A stretch of DNA of 64,000 bases from NCBI GenBank assembly GCA_018894105.1, contig CM032126.1, positions 9,947,001 through 10,011,000 on the forward strand, given 5' to 3'. The stretch comes from Jacaranda mimosifolia (Eukaryota; Streptophyta; Magnoliopsida; Lamiales; Bignoniaceae). Made by a program: the position numbers and the translations under genes. The notes under the pieces are model-generated. The model saw only the letters and a list, made by a program, of their open reading frames with translations, had not been told where the DNA came from and did not search any database. Below, one piece after another: positions 11,313-23,550 of this stretch. Position 1 is the stretch's first letter. Each line of letters starts with the position of its first letter.

Positions 11313-13480
11313 ATTAGGATCCAGATAGAGTTAGCATCTACAAAGTACGACTCTACTTCAGTTAATGGCTTTATATCTGCTTTAACTCTCACAAAGCTTC
11401 TTCTTCTTTCTTCTTTTTTTTTTCTTTTTTTTTTTTCCGAATACTTGAAGCATTGGTGAATAATGGGAGGTCTCACTCCATTTTCACAAAAGTCATAGTC
11501 TTCCCAAGTGTAGATATAAGAATTCCTTGCATTAATGATATGAAACGAAGTACTTGTTTTCAACTATCTCATTGTGTGAGGTTTAGAGATCGTACCAATA
11601 GGTCGTTGGCCTTCTTTTATTGAAACCTTAGATAGTTAGATGGCTACAAGATAGTTCTTCAACAAAAATTTGCAACACCTTCATGGTGGACTTCAATATG
11701 ATATTGAAACCTAATCATCCATTGACGATTATGCAGTTAAACTCATGTCTCTATATAAATCCTAAGATAAAAAGTGGCATATTGTGAGGTTCTTATTCCA
11801 ACAACAAGTCCTCGTTTACAAAGGTAATGGAAATGCAACAAGAAGGAGATGCTTATCTTCTATTTCGTATAATATGATGTACACTATCTCAACCCTTTGA
11901 TTAAAGAATTCTCTTGAGAAAAAGTCTCTTAAAGTCACATGATTTCATTTGTATCTTGCCAATGAGTTCTGCAACTTATGATATGGAGACTTTGAACTCT
12001 TCATCATCTTTAGTTAAGGGTGTCTAGCTACATATGAAACCTTTTTAATGATAATAGATGGGATTGATTCATAGATTGTCTTCTCCTCCATACGTTAGAA
12101 GGACTCACTTGCTGCTATCATAGTTTTAGTAGTAGAATTGTCTCTAGCTTAGTCACTTCATCAATCAATAGAGTTTTCACTAATATTAGGTCCAAACTTT
12201 TGAGCTGAAGCACTATTGATGCCCCTATAGGTGTATATAAGGAAAATATATCATTGTTATCTTGTAAAATATATGTGGCAATGGCATAAATGCTACTGTT
12301 ATAGTATAAGCAAGGTTTGTGTCCACAACATTTTTGGTATCAAGAATTATCTTTTCATCCCTTATCAATGCCATGATCTTATGTTTGAATATAAGGTATT
12401 TTTCTGGTGAATGACTAACAACTTGATTATACTTGCAATACATTGGGTCATTTACTTTTCCAATTTCTTTAGATTTTTAATTTGATAGTTCAATCAACTT
12501 CTTCAAGATGATTCGTCAAAGATGTGATGAACAACAAGGTTTGGAAATGGGTACTCTTTCTTTTTGAATTTCCTTCATGTCTGCCTGCTTTTGAAATACA
12601 TTACTCTCTAGCTTCCTCATTAGTATTTTTGTCGCTTGTGGGAAGTTTGATGGAAGTTGCCATGAGGGTGATAGATTCCTTAGCAGAGGCTTTAGTGTGA
12701 TTCTTACTTTTCTTCACACCTTTCTTATCCTTCCTTTGATCTTCCACAAGAATTCTGACTATCATAGGCAACATAAGCTTCATCTCATAGATGTGGGTAA
12801 CTAATTCTTTAAAATTGCAAGATTAGATTCTTTGTAAAATATAGAGAAATCCCTAATGGAAACTTTGCATAAACATCTTTATTGCTGATGTTTTTAAGAG
12901 TTTATCCTTGTATTTCAAGCTTAATACGCGCCAGCGGATGATGTAGTCTACCATTGGATCATTTTTTCACTATTTTGTGTTAGAAATTAAGTTTGATCAT
13001 ACTCACTATTTGGCGGATATTATAGAAGTGACTCAAGAATTCCTTTTCTGTCTGGCACCATCTATCAATGGATTCTGGTTTTAAGTCAATGCACCAATCA
13101 ACTGCATTGCCTTTTAGTGAATGCACAAACTGCTTCACGATGAGTTGCCATTAGTCTCAACATTGTTGTATGTCTCTTTGGAATGAGCAACATGTTGTTT
13201 GGGTTGTCTTTCCTATCAAATTGTTAGAATTCAGTAATTCATATTCTGTTGGAGTTATCAAGATATCAGTTTTCTTCGTGTAAGTTTTGAGTATGCAAGC
13301 AAGCTTTGAAATGCCATTTCGATTCATTTGCAAGCAAACTATAACTATGAATATATTATGCGACATTTTGAACTTGAACAATTATGCATAAAATTCAAAA
13401 TTTACCCTAAACAACATTCAACCATTTCACGTCATTTATGAATAAGGTTCGAAAATCACCTCTAAATGCTCCCAAAATGT
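11313..13480 (-). pseudogene. Decayed Ty3/gypsy gag-protease remnant
   Basis: Read on the minus strand from right to left: a capsid block near 13150..13000 (KQFVHSLKGNAVDWCIDLK, then KEFLSHFYNIRQ); the post-zinc-knuckle block near 12460..12330 (DPMYCKYNQVVSHSPEKY, matching the plant pattern KYCKYHRxxSHPxExC); then a retropepsin block near 11830..11610 (EDLLLE, PHNMPLF, later STMKVLQIFVEELS), with the stretch after protease at 11563..11313 (HQCFKYSEKK). Each block needs a different frame and contains stops, so the gene is long dead. No LTRs are seen. The left end is cut exactly at the copia element 1 target duplication. Lineage resembles the gag-only element at 23933. Confidence 0.72.
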
Positions 13481-13500
13481 GTGAAGTGAATATAAAAAAG

Positions 13501-14220
13501 GGGTAAATTCATTTTACCCCCCATATTATGGGGTATGTATCAAATACCCCCATCAAAGTTATTTTTTGTTAATAAAATAACTGACGGTTTCAAAACTCTA
13601 TAGTAAATTATTGATTTAACCTCATAAAATAACTAAATAGTATAAAAACCTAGGATACATGACTGCTTTTCCGCACAAGCAACCTTTGTTTTGTTGGTCC
13701 TATATGTCTTGTATTAGAATGAAATTGTTTAATGTTCTTTTTAAAAAAATGAAATAATTTAATATTTTTGTTAGATTAAGAGTTAGATGATGCTTTAGAT
13801 CTTAAAATGAAAGTAACAAAATTGAAGTAAGAAACTTGAGCATTATATAGTAAATCACAAAGGTATTTTGGACATAAAATTTTTCAATGATCGTATGTAT
13901 AAAGGGAAAATAATTTTAGTATTGTATCAGCCAAATAACCGTTACTTTTCTAATGACAAAGAAGTTTGAGTGGGGTATTTAAAGGTTTTGGTAGTACATG
14001 TGTCAAGTATAAATTTGTTTACATAGAAAAAAAATACCACATATTTTAGGTTTTTATATTATTTAGTTATTTTTTGAGGTTAAATCAATATATTACTGTA
14101 GAGTTTTGACACCGTCAGTTATTTTACCAACGATAGATGACTTTGAGAAGTATTTGAAGATTTTGGAAGTATGAATACATTATTTGATTTCTTATAAAAA
14201 AAGAATACATTATTTGATAT
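13501..14220. mobile_element. Second Mutator-like MITE copy, right end truncated
   Basis: Same family as 1715..2718. It begins GGGTAAATTCATTTTACCCC and follows that element through its left repeat, its centre (TTTTGGACATAAAATTTTTCAATGATC at both places, quoted here in part) and its right repeat (TTTTTTGAGGTTAAATCA). The outer 50-60 bases of the right repeat are missing, replaced by a short duplicated ATACATTATTTGAT at about 14173 and 14206. Because the right tip is lost, no target duplication can be checked. It ends about 225 bp before the THO6 start codon, so it borders or forms part of that promoter. Confidence 0.72.
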
Positions 14221-14446
14221 CCCAGGCAAACGATTCACTGGAGAAAGCAACACCACCCTGAACCTTTATCATTTTGCTTTTTCTTCAACAAAAAAAAAAA
14301 AAAAAGGTCAATGAAAATAAAATCTGTAACACAGTCGATGGTAGTTTAGCGCGCCAATTCCCCTCAAATTTCAGTGTTGACAACTTGTGCTCTCGTTGAG
14401 TGAATCAAAAGAACCAGTAGAGAAACGAGAAATAGGAGTGGAGCAA
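14221..14446 (+). promoter_or_regulatory. THO6 upstream region and 5' leader
   Basis: This short interval between the truncated MITE and the start codon must hold the leader and probably the core promoter. It has a pure A run at about 14289..14305 and a pyrimidine-rich tract before it. I see no confident TATA box. The frame is open upstream of the chosen ATG for 20 codons but without another ATG, so 14447 is the first in-frame start. Confidence 0.4.
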
Positions 14447-17400
14447 ATGGATTGCAGAAATTGGGACGAAGACTATTACAGAGAGGCCATTTTGCGAGAG
14501 AGAGAAACTCTTTCCCGGACTGTTTTCCGTACCGCATTCGCCCCAAACCCTAACCCTAATCCCAACTCCGACCACATCGTCACCGCCTCAAGCGATGGCT
14601 CCATTGCCTCTTACTCCATTTCCTCTTGCCTCGTAATTTTACCTTTTCTTATTGGTTTGTAAGTATTAACTACAGTGAATTTTACTCTGAACTTTTCTGG
14701 TCTTCATTTTTGGTGCAGGAGATAGGGTTGTGGAAGTGCGAGGGGTCAAAAGTGGGTTTGTTTTATTTTCCATATACTAGTTTCTTGCTATTGTTTTATT
14801 TCTGCATATTGGATTTTGAATAAATGGGTTTGTGTTCTTGTGAAGTTGGTTAGTGGCGGAACCGGAATTTTTGATTCAAGGGCACGATGGACCGGTTTAT
14901 GATGTTAAATTTTATGATGATTCTTTATTTTTGAGGTATTAATTCATTATCTTGATTGGTTACTTAGTTCTCATGGTCATACTTAATTCTCGTCGTGAAT
15001 GACTTATTGCAATGCATTCCCCCTGGCTGAAATTAAGTTCACCTTTTTTTGATGCACACTGGATCTACTATATAAGTCAGACATGGTTTGTATTTCTTGC
15101 AATAACGTTCACATCCTATGAAAACTTTGTCCTTTTGACAATCTTTATCTTGAGGATTCGTGTCTGTCCAAATGTTTATTGACTTTGTGCTGCATTATCT
15201 AGTTGTGGTGATGATGGTCGGATTCGAGGATGGAAATGGAAAGATATTTTAGGAAGTGAGGCGTCCATGCAAGGTATTCTTCTTCTTCTTCTTTTCTTTT
15301 TTTTTTTTTTTTTTTCTCTCACACTCAAAATTAACTCTGTTAGGAACAATCTTTTGAATTGTTTGATTGTGGCGTGTAAAAGTTGCTAGTTTTGTAAATC
15401 TGAGGCATTCATTTATATATTATTTATTTTGCTTTATCTTCTACTAAAACTTTTAACTTCTTGAGTTTGCAAATGGTGTGTGAAAATTTTTGACCATTTA
15501 TTATTTTGTTAGACTTCACAATGCATCTAATATGGAAAAAACTGCATCTTTCTGTGAAAATCAACTAGACTTGGATAAAGATTTTTCAAACAAGGTTGTA
15601 CATCCAGTTGAAGTTTCAGAACTCAAGGCTAACCATTTACAACTTAAATCAGAAGTAGAACTAATGGTTACTAAGGCTATATTGGAAATTTGAAAATTAG
15701 CCTCCAGGGGAAGATGCGATGTACCTGATGAGAGTTTATCTCAAAGCAACCTCTGTTCAAATCTTATGATGTTTCTTTTTACTTATATGCTTTATTTTTT
15801 GGTTTCCTAGGTTTGCCATAAGATATCAACTCTGGTTGCTTGCACATATGTTGGGCATCTTTTACCCGAATTTTGTGCTTTCCTTTATCGCAGAAATATT
15901 CCTTTAATTTTTAGCTTCTTTGCTTGACATTGTGTCTCTTCTTGTTTTAATTTGTCATTCATTTATTTTTTTGCAGGAGAGAAACTGAAGCCAGTACTTG
16001 ACTTGGTGAATCCTCAACATAAGTTAGTTATCTGATTTGAAATGAATTCTAAGATGACAAATTTAGTTTAGTGAAGCTTTCTTCTGTATTTAGTCTAGTA
16101 CAGTTTTGAGTGTCATGTGCATATATATTTTGTGATGGGACTTATTGCAATGTATTAGATTCATTAAAACCTAAGTTCTCCACAAATTAACAAATATGAT
16201 TGGTCCTGGAATTTAAATAACCTTGTCATAGAATGGTTTGGCATGATGAAAGCTTCATTTTTTGACTGGTTAAAATATTCATGAAGTCTGAATAGTTAGG
16301 ATGGAGATACAATATGATGTTCTAAGATTGATTGGCATGATTATCCTTTTTCCTGTAAACCCGTTTTTTTTCTTTTTTTTTTTCCCTTTCTTTCCTCCCT
16401 TCGAACTGTGGCATTAAAAAGTTTACACCACCAAGAAGAAGGGTATGTGGTGTTTGTCCCACATTTATCCATGCTGAGGATTTTTGGTCCGTTTTCATTC
16501 TATTATTGCCTTCAATGTCCACATGGTAGAACCAGTAGCTTGTAGACTATTAAATGCCAATATTTTCTTAGGTATATCTTACTGCCTCTCTTGCTTCGTC
16601 TATTAAATCCATTATTCTTATTTTTTCTATTTTTTATTTTGTTTTATTGTTATATATCACCAACTTTCCTGTATTACTTTCTTCTCTTGCAGAGGTCCTT
16701 GGGCTGCACTCTCTCCAATTCCAGAAAATAACGCTATTGCAGTTGATTCTCAGGTTTGACTTCTTTTGCCTGTTCTCTAGAGTAAGCTGCTTGTTGAGGG
16801 TCAGACTATATACTGAATGGATTTAATGGATGTTTGGTTCTTCTTCAATTTGGAATCAATTTACTCCAAACCTAAACAAGTAGAAGTTCTGATGAAAAAT
16901 CATTGAGCGGACTTTTCTATATGGTTAGAAATGGCACTGTCCGAATTTCCACTTTTTTGACATGTTTAGTTTCTTGGTGATTTATGTTTTATCTAAAGAC
17001 CTGCTTGCTTGGATTTTTTGCAGTTTTAGGGGACGAGCACAGAGCAAAACAAGTGAAATACTAGACACTCTTCTCTGATATTAGTTTATCCTTTCTTTAG
17101 AAATAAGCTGTTTTTGAAGTTATTGAACTCATCACTTCAGATGCTGTGAGAAATTTTACGTACTTTTAACTCCCATACATAATACAACTATTTCCTTACA
17201 CATCTATGTGGGTTCTGATCTCTCAGTTGATCCTCCTACATTTTTTCCTAGCTAAAATGAAAGGGGTGTTGTGTGGTATAAATTCACATCTTTACAATTT
17301 CTCGTCTTTTCACAGATTACCAGATATTTGGTGAATCATTTGATAGAAATGAACCGCAACATCATACATAAATTGCTGATCTTGGAAAAATTAATTTTGC

Positions 17401-20400
17401 GAAGCAATGCTGATAGGACTGTCACATTCTTGCTAATCTTGTTTATAGGAATGAGGGCTGAAACTACTCATGCTTGCTGACTTCCCAAATATTATTAGCT
17501 TAGTATATTAATTTGAGTAATTATCTTGTGCCTGACTTTGTCATACTTCAGTTTCTCATGTTCAATACGTATTAATATAGATTCCATCTTTGGTTGTAGA
17601 GTGGATCTATATATGCTGCTGCTGGTGATTCCTTTGCATATTGCTGGGATATGGTATGTCTTTGCTTAAGGTGGTCTATATTTATGACACAATTACTCTC
17701 GTCTTTACTGAAACGGAAGACAAGGTGAATAGCTGACACCTTAAGTAATTTGTGCTGTGATGATCAGGAGAAATGCAGTGTCAAGATGGTTTTCAAAGGA
17801 CATTCACACTATCTACATTGTGTTGTTTCCTGCAATTTGGGCAATCAGGTTAGAACTTTCCTATTTTTTCTTGGTACTACTTTATATGTATATATATTTT
17901 TTGATGAATAGTATTACTTTATGTTGTTGTTCTGAAAAACCTAACGTTAATCTACAGGTAGTTTGTTTTCAGCTTTCCTTTACATTCTTTTTTGCTTTGT
18001 TTTAGTTGTTTTCATACTAAAATTCCTCTTTATAGATCAAAAACTGATTGATGCTTACCATATGGTTTTGCTTAATTATCCCAAAATTATCTAAGGACAG
18101 CCATCCCACCCATCTGCCATGCCCCCAGCCCACGCGCTAGAAAAGAAAGAGAAGAAAAACAAAAATGGAGTGAAAGAAAGGGGAGATATTAGAGCTCCAC
18201 ATGAATTGCATTACACAAGCAAATGAAGTAATATATATATATATATATATATAAGCTCTAACAAACTCATGAATTAAGCCAATAAGTGCTTTAAAATAAG
18301 ATTTGTTTGGAAAGGAAGCTGAAGCTAGGGAGACTTATATAAACTAAAGTTTTCATTGCAATTTCTATGTTTAAAGTTTTGTTATTTATTTCACCTTTTC
18401 CTGGAATGCATTTCAGATTATTACGGGTTCGGAAGATGGCACTGCACGCATATGGGGTAAATCAATGTATTACTTGGAGAAATTGAACATCTCGCATGCT
18501 TCTTATGATTTTTGCTGCTTGTTAGTTGAGTCATTTTGATACTCAATTTAGTTATCAATTCACTTGACTTGATTGAGTTATGTGATTTGGCGTAGATTGC
18601 AAAAGTGGGAAGTGTATCCAAGTAATTGATACAAAAAAGGATGTGAAGTCGAAAGTATCTTTTCCAAGTGTCAGTTGTGTTGCTCTTGATTCAAGTGAGA
18701 GCTGGTTGGTAAGAGATCATGGGCTGAAGATGTCTCTTCTGGTTTTCTGCTGCATGTATCTTTCATTCCAGTTTCAGTGCATGATATTACATCTTAAGTT
18801 GATCAAATACATGCATAGGCGAGAGTTGGAGACTACAATTTTGATTTGGAAATGTTAAAATACTTATGTTCAGCCATTTTCCTTGAACTTGTGATCTGCT
18901 TTCTTTTAGTTATAATGAATGTTGCAAAACAATTTTTCAGTGCTTCCTAGACAAAGAACTTGATTTTGTTTACTTTTCTGGTTGCAATCAGCTAATGAGT
19001 TTATTTAACTGGATTTATAGAATTTCCTATTCATGATTGCGGTAGGGGTTACAAAGCGAACATCTTTTCTACAAGTCCACCATTTAGTTCATAGTTTGGG
19101 TTTAAACCTACGAAATAATTATGCCCATTTAGTTCATAGTTTGGGTTTAAACCTATGAAATAATTACGCCCGATTCCATGGTATGACTTTTCACATATCT
19201 ATACTTTGACAGGTTTGTGGGACGGGCCAGTCCTTATCACTTTGGAATCTTCCTGCTCGTGAATGCGTTACAAGGGTCACAACTCATGCCTCTGTCCAAG
19301 ATGTTCTATTTGATAAAAATCAAGTGAGATCTTGCATATATTAAAACTAATCCATATATTCTTCCTTGTCAATTAGCTTGGAGTTCTTCATGAATTTTTT
19401 CATAGGCTAAAGTTTATGGGCTCAACTGTTTCCTTAAGAAGGATATTTGCTGAAGCACTATATCTGTGTAATAACATATTGATTTCTTGACATGTAGAGA
19501 ATGTATGTTTTAACTTGATTGAGTATTTTTTTTTTCAATATGTTCCCTTTTATCAATTCTTCTTCAACTTTTCTCTAAGCAGAAATTTGCTCATGTCATC
19601 ACGGCCATCATGGTTTGAAGTTTGTTACATTTTGACCGCTCAAAATTGATGCATCTAAACTTCTCTGTCACCTTTGTTTCTCAAAATGCCCTTCCATTTT
19701 GGTCTGTGGCATCAGGAGGGACTTGGCAAGCATTGGAGTCGCTGTCTAAAGATTGAGCCTATGTGCATCTCCATATCTTGTTTTCAGGAAACATTTTCCC
19801 TCGTTGCTGGGTCCACTTATGATATTTTTCAGCTCCCCGAGTTTAATTTGGCCACTGCCTGCTATTAGCTCTTGTTTGTAAAAGGACTTTGTATTAGTTC
19901 ATGCTTTGATTTATGCACTAGGTTCTCCCCTAAGAAGGTTGTTATTTCCTCAGATTCTAGCTGTTGGAGCAGAACCATTGCTTACACGATTAAGCATGAA
20001 TGGGGATATTCTTTCACAGATTCGATGTGCTCCTCAATCTGTATTTTCCATTTCGTTACATCCTTCAGGGGTAAGTGTTCTTTTAGTGCATCTTCTTCTT
20101 GCTGTATTTATCAGTTAATTTTTTTCCTTATGCTACTATTTGGCTGACATGTACCTAACCATGGCATCACCTGACTGAAATATTTCACTTAAAATTGCAT
20201 TCTAAATAGGAAAACAAAGTTGAGTCTGATCTCATATAGATGGCTTGCCTTTGGCGATATTGCCCATTGGAAGAAAATAACCTGTTTTGAGATGCTTAAG
20301 AACCAGAATACAGACACTATGATCTAGAGGAAAGAGAGTAGAAAATTATAATAAGCCTAATAGGAAAACACCCCCAACCTACCCATGCCAAAAACTTTGT

Positions 20401-20604
20401 TACTCCATGGGTTTCATTTGAAATGACACATAAGGATCCAAATAATGTTTTATAGTCTCAGGGGAAGACCACATCCACTCACTTCTCCTTGCACATCTTC
20501 TGTTTCTTTTCCAGGTAACAGCTGTATCTGGTTATGGAGGGCTTGTGGACATAATCTCACAATTTGGAAGCCATGCCTGTACATTCCGCTGTAGAGGACC
20601 ATAG
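14447..20604 (+). CDS. THO6: THO complex subunit 6 / DWA1-like WD40 protein, 13 exons
   Basis: WD40-repeat subunit of the THO/TREX complex, which couples transcription to mRNA export in the nucleus; the Arabidopsis homologue (DWA1) also serves as a substrate receptor for CUL4-DDB1 ubiquitin ligase in abscisic acid signalling. Exons: 14447-14632, 14726-14751, 14846-14935, 15203-15273, 15977-16022, 16693-16753, 17600-17653, 17768-17848, 18417-18456, 18596-18708, 19213-19323, 19954-20070, 20515-20604. Every junction is GT-AG, phases are consistent, and the sum is 1086 nt (361 aa plus stop), close to the family's roughly 365 aa. Recognised blocks: NWDEDYYREAIL at the N-terminus, GHDGPVYDVKF (about 83-93), SCGDDGRIRGWKW (101-113), NPQHKGPWGALSP, GHSHYLHCVVS, and IITGSEDGTARIWDCK (206-221), which fits a DWD box. 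The 26-nt exon 2 is the least certain; its acceptor was chosen because only that choice joins in frame to VAEPE. Confidence 0.9.
15490..15693 (+). other. Open frame inside THO6 intron 4, unrecognised
   Basis: A 67-codon open frame lies in the 703-bp intron between exons 4 and 5. It has a protein-like composition, rich in Glu, Lys, Leu and Val with a heptad-like pattern (VSELKANHLQLKSEVELM). It shares nothing with THO6, ends in TGA and has no splice sites that would add it in frame. It could be a captured gene fragment or chance. I do not recognise the family. Confidence 0.3.
19081..19170 (+). repeat. 45-bp tandem duplication in THO6 intron 10
   Basis: Two adjacent copies of a 45-bp unit starting CATTTAGTTCATAGTTTGGG differ at only two positions, so the duplication is recent. 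It lies 42 bp before the exon 11 acceptor and does not touch the coding sequence. Confidence 0.93.
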
Positions 20605-21050
20605 TTTGAGTTGAAAGCGTTTTCATCATGAAAAGTATTTGACTTTAGGCACCTGTTTCAGCCAGGTCTCATATTTTCTTTATAGATAGCTAAAGAATTT
20701 TGATGCTGCCTTTGAATGAATATGTTGAAACATTGTGCGTGGTCTGAGTCTAGTCCTAATATGTTTAGTACTATTTATTTTGTCCAAGCAAAAAGCCGTG
20801 GCCTTTTCCTTCGCATGCATTATTATATCACCAAGTTGATATTCTACTCTGAGACTCGGAACTATGAATTAAAACTTGCTTCTTGATTTTCTGTTTTTCT
20901 TTTTTTCTTTCTAGAATAGAGTTTGATAATTGAATTCATATCAACTTCCAAGTAATCCAAATGGAAATGGAAGTTCTCGAGAGAACCGTTGGGGCAGCAA
21001 AAGAAACGAACAAAAAACCGAAATGGATGGTTAAAAAAAGTTTTTAGTAA

Positions 21051-21155
21051 CCTGTAAGAGACTCGACTCGACTCGACTCGGCTGAACTGGATTGCAGCCT
21101 GAGGGGCCGTGGACTTGCAGACTGCAAAATTAGCTTTTTCTAGGGCCAAGGCCAT
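21051..21155 (-). other. Possible orphan first coding exon
   Basis: On the minus strand an ATG at 21155 opens a 35-codon stretch (MALALEKANFAVCKSTAPQA at the start) that is clearly more GC-rich than its surroundings. It ends at CAG/GTTACT, a plausible splice donor, after a TCGAG-type microsatellite (about 21061..21080). Only about 450 bp separate it from the 3' end of THO6 on the other strand, so there is no room for a normal downstream gene. It may be the relic of a truncated gene. The N-terminus looks like that of an organelle-targeted protein, but that is only an impression. Confidence 0.25.
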
Positions 21156-22369
21156 TGCATTGGGAGGCGGCAGGGGTTGGCGATTGATTAATTTCTCTTA
21201 AATCTTAATCAACAATAATTGTCATATGGACCCGCTAACCTCTCTTTTTGTTGGAAAGCTTTTGTTCAAGTTCTTTATTATTATTATTTTTTTGATGAGA
21301 ACTTTTGTTCAAGTTCAATGTTAAAGAGTATTGGTGGTAAGTTGTTATAATCTTGAGAATACATTGGTTGTAATTTCTTTCAAGTCCTATAGAGGGTTTA
21401 TTTGGGAGCCAGTCAATCACGATCTTCTTTAAAAACAAACAAAATAAAATTTCAAGTAGAGTCTGTGAAATTCATCTTTTGTTTAATAAGGCGTTAGAGT
21501 TAGCTGTATGTAGATTTGTTTTTGTTTTCTTTTTAGATGAAACCCCTAAATGTTTAAAAATGTTTCGCGCCGCATCTGATGAGAGATGTTACTCAAGTGA
21601 GTAATATTTAGTGTATTTATAACTCGTTAGTTTATACATAATTTAGAGGTTTACACGTTCAACGGTTCATGCTATTCTTCAGTACGGAATCATATTGGGC
21701 CTCTTCGATGTGCTGATATCAATATTTTTGGTAAATACATATAGATAATATGAAATGATATGTCTGAGTAAAACAGCAGAATTGGTTGAGATTTAGAGGC
21801 TTTTGGAACATACCAACTGGTAAACGATTTGGCACTATCCTTTTATTTAGGAAAATGTGTTTGCAGATCTCTATCTTTTGTTGGATCGATATATTTTGAT
21901 GATCAGAAAACGTTAATTAATCAGTAACTGAACAATAACAGTTGGATCTCATGTGTCTGCACAGTAGCTTTAATTAGAATCTAAAATAACCATTGCATTT
22001 AGATAACGCTTTGTATTTGGATCAATAATAATTGAAAGGATTTTTTAATTTGAGATAGAAGATGAAGATACATATGCTTTTAAAAGAAATGCATGTAAGT
22101 ATAGTTAGAAGTGCAAATAAGTCGAGCTGGCTCACGAGCTTCACGAGTTGAGTTCGACTTAGTTCGAGTTGAGCTAAATCGAGTTTGATTTTTATTTTGA
22201 GTTAGTGCAATTAGTGCCCGAACTTCTCTTAATTTTTAACCTTGAAAACATGCAAATAGTTTTCTGACTTGAAAGCACGATTGAAACAACGTTTAAAACC
22301 ACAAAAGATATAAAAAATGAACAAAAAGAAAAAAGAACTCTCTTCTCTCACACGCACATCCATACTCCT

Positions 22370-22478
22370 GTCGAGTGGCTTTCGCTTCAGCAGCGTAAAG
22401 TTTACACTTAAAGTGTGAGGTTGAGAGTTCGAATCTAATAAACATTCTATATGCATGTATATAATAGGAAAAAAAAAA
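22370..22478 (+). repeat. tRNA-related SINE-like fragment
   Basis: The sequence contains AGTTCGAATCT at 22426..22436, a good match to the RNA polymerase III B box (GTTCGANNC). About 50 bp upstream is GTGGCTTTCGCTTCAGC, a poor A-box candidate, and a run of ten A lies at 22469..22478. Spacing and A tail fit a tRNA-derived SINE. It does not fold as a full tRNA by eye, and no target duplication was found, so this is tentative. Confidence 0.3.
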
Positions 22479-23550
22479 TAGCTATACTCCCTTACATAGA
22501 GGAATTCTAGAATTTCCTTTTTAAATTTTTTCCTTTTTCTTTATTTCTCATGTGAAATATTATCAATGCCATTCTTTTCTTCACATTTCAAGCTATTCCC
22601 TCAAAATATTTTGAGTATATTGATTTTTTTACTTCTTAAAATTTTGAGGGACTAGATATATTGTGCTTTATTCTACCAGATATCTGGAAGGAATTAAATA
22701 AATTCTTTTTAGGAAAATTTTAAACAAAAATCAATTTATATTTTTCATGCAATTCGTTGGATTGATACGAAAGGATAAAATCTGATGGTTAATAAAATCG
22801 ATCAATAGGTCCAATTTAAAAGGATTTTTGTAATTCATAATTTTTATCTTCATATATATATATATATATATATATATACGTCTCTTGTTCTATTGTTGGT
22901 TAAGTGTTGAATAATTTTAGTGGTTTACGTTATGTGTTAAAACTCAGTATAGTGTAGTACTTCATATAATAAAATAAACAAATAAAAAGATTCTGCATAG
23001 AAAAAGCCAAAAATTTTGAGGAAAATTATTAAAAAAGAAAAATTAGCCCTATAGAAAAATTAAAATTTGAGTTTAAATTGAATAAAGCTTTTAAATTGAA
23101 TATTTGAAAAATGGAGGAAAATGCAAGGCTTTTACCAAGGCTTCTCTATAAAATAGTAAAAGTAAAAAATTTTTATCAGAAGGCATAACTTGTACCCACT
23201 CTTTTTTATTATTATTATTAAAATACACACAATTTTTAAAAAAAAAAAGTGTGGCTTCCAGTCATTCCTTTAACACAAATTAAAAAAAATAAAAGAAATG
23301 AACTTTCATTAACTAATTTAATTTTTCATATATATATATATATATATTTATTTATTTATGCCTTCTCATCAGAGTCTCATTTTTTAAACTTTTTTCGTAT
23401 TTTTAATAATTCAATTAAAAGGTATCGGCTCAAAACGCGCTTTCTGCCTTTAACTTATGTTTGTGTGAAAATTCTAGCAGAGGAGTGGTTAAGTTACAGA
23501 CAGCGATTGCCTGCTGCCAGCAAAATTCCAAAAATCGCGTCTCTCAAATA

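Noticed and set aside
14387..14446. A 20-codon N-terminal extension of THO6
   Set aside because: The frame is open, but the codon at 14387 is GTG and there is no upstream ATG; 14447 gives the start expected from the family.
14719..14725. THO6 exon 2 beginning at 14719 (after GTGCAG)
   Set aside because: That acceptor gives a phase that does not join to exon 3; the acceptor seven bases later joins in frame and gives the ARGQ...VAEPE context of the family.
22426..22436. A tRNA gene
   Set aside because: The B-box match is good but no acceptor stem, anticodon stem or proper A box could be drawn; listed only as a SINE-like fragment.
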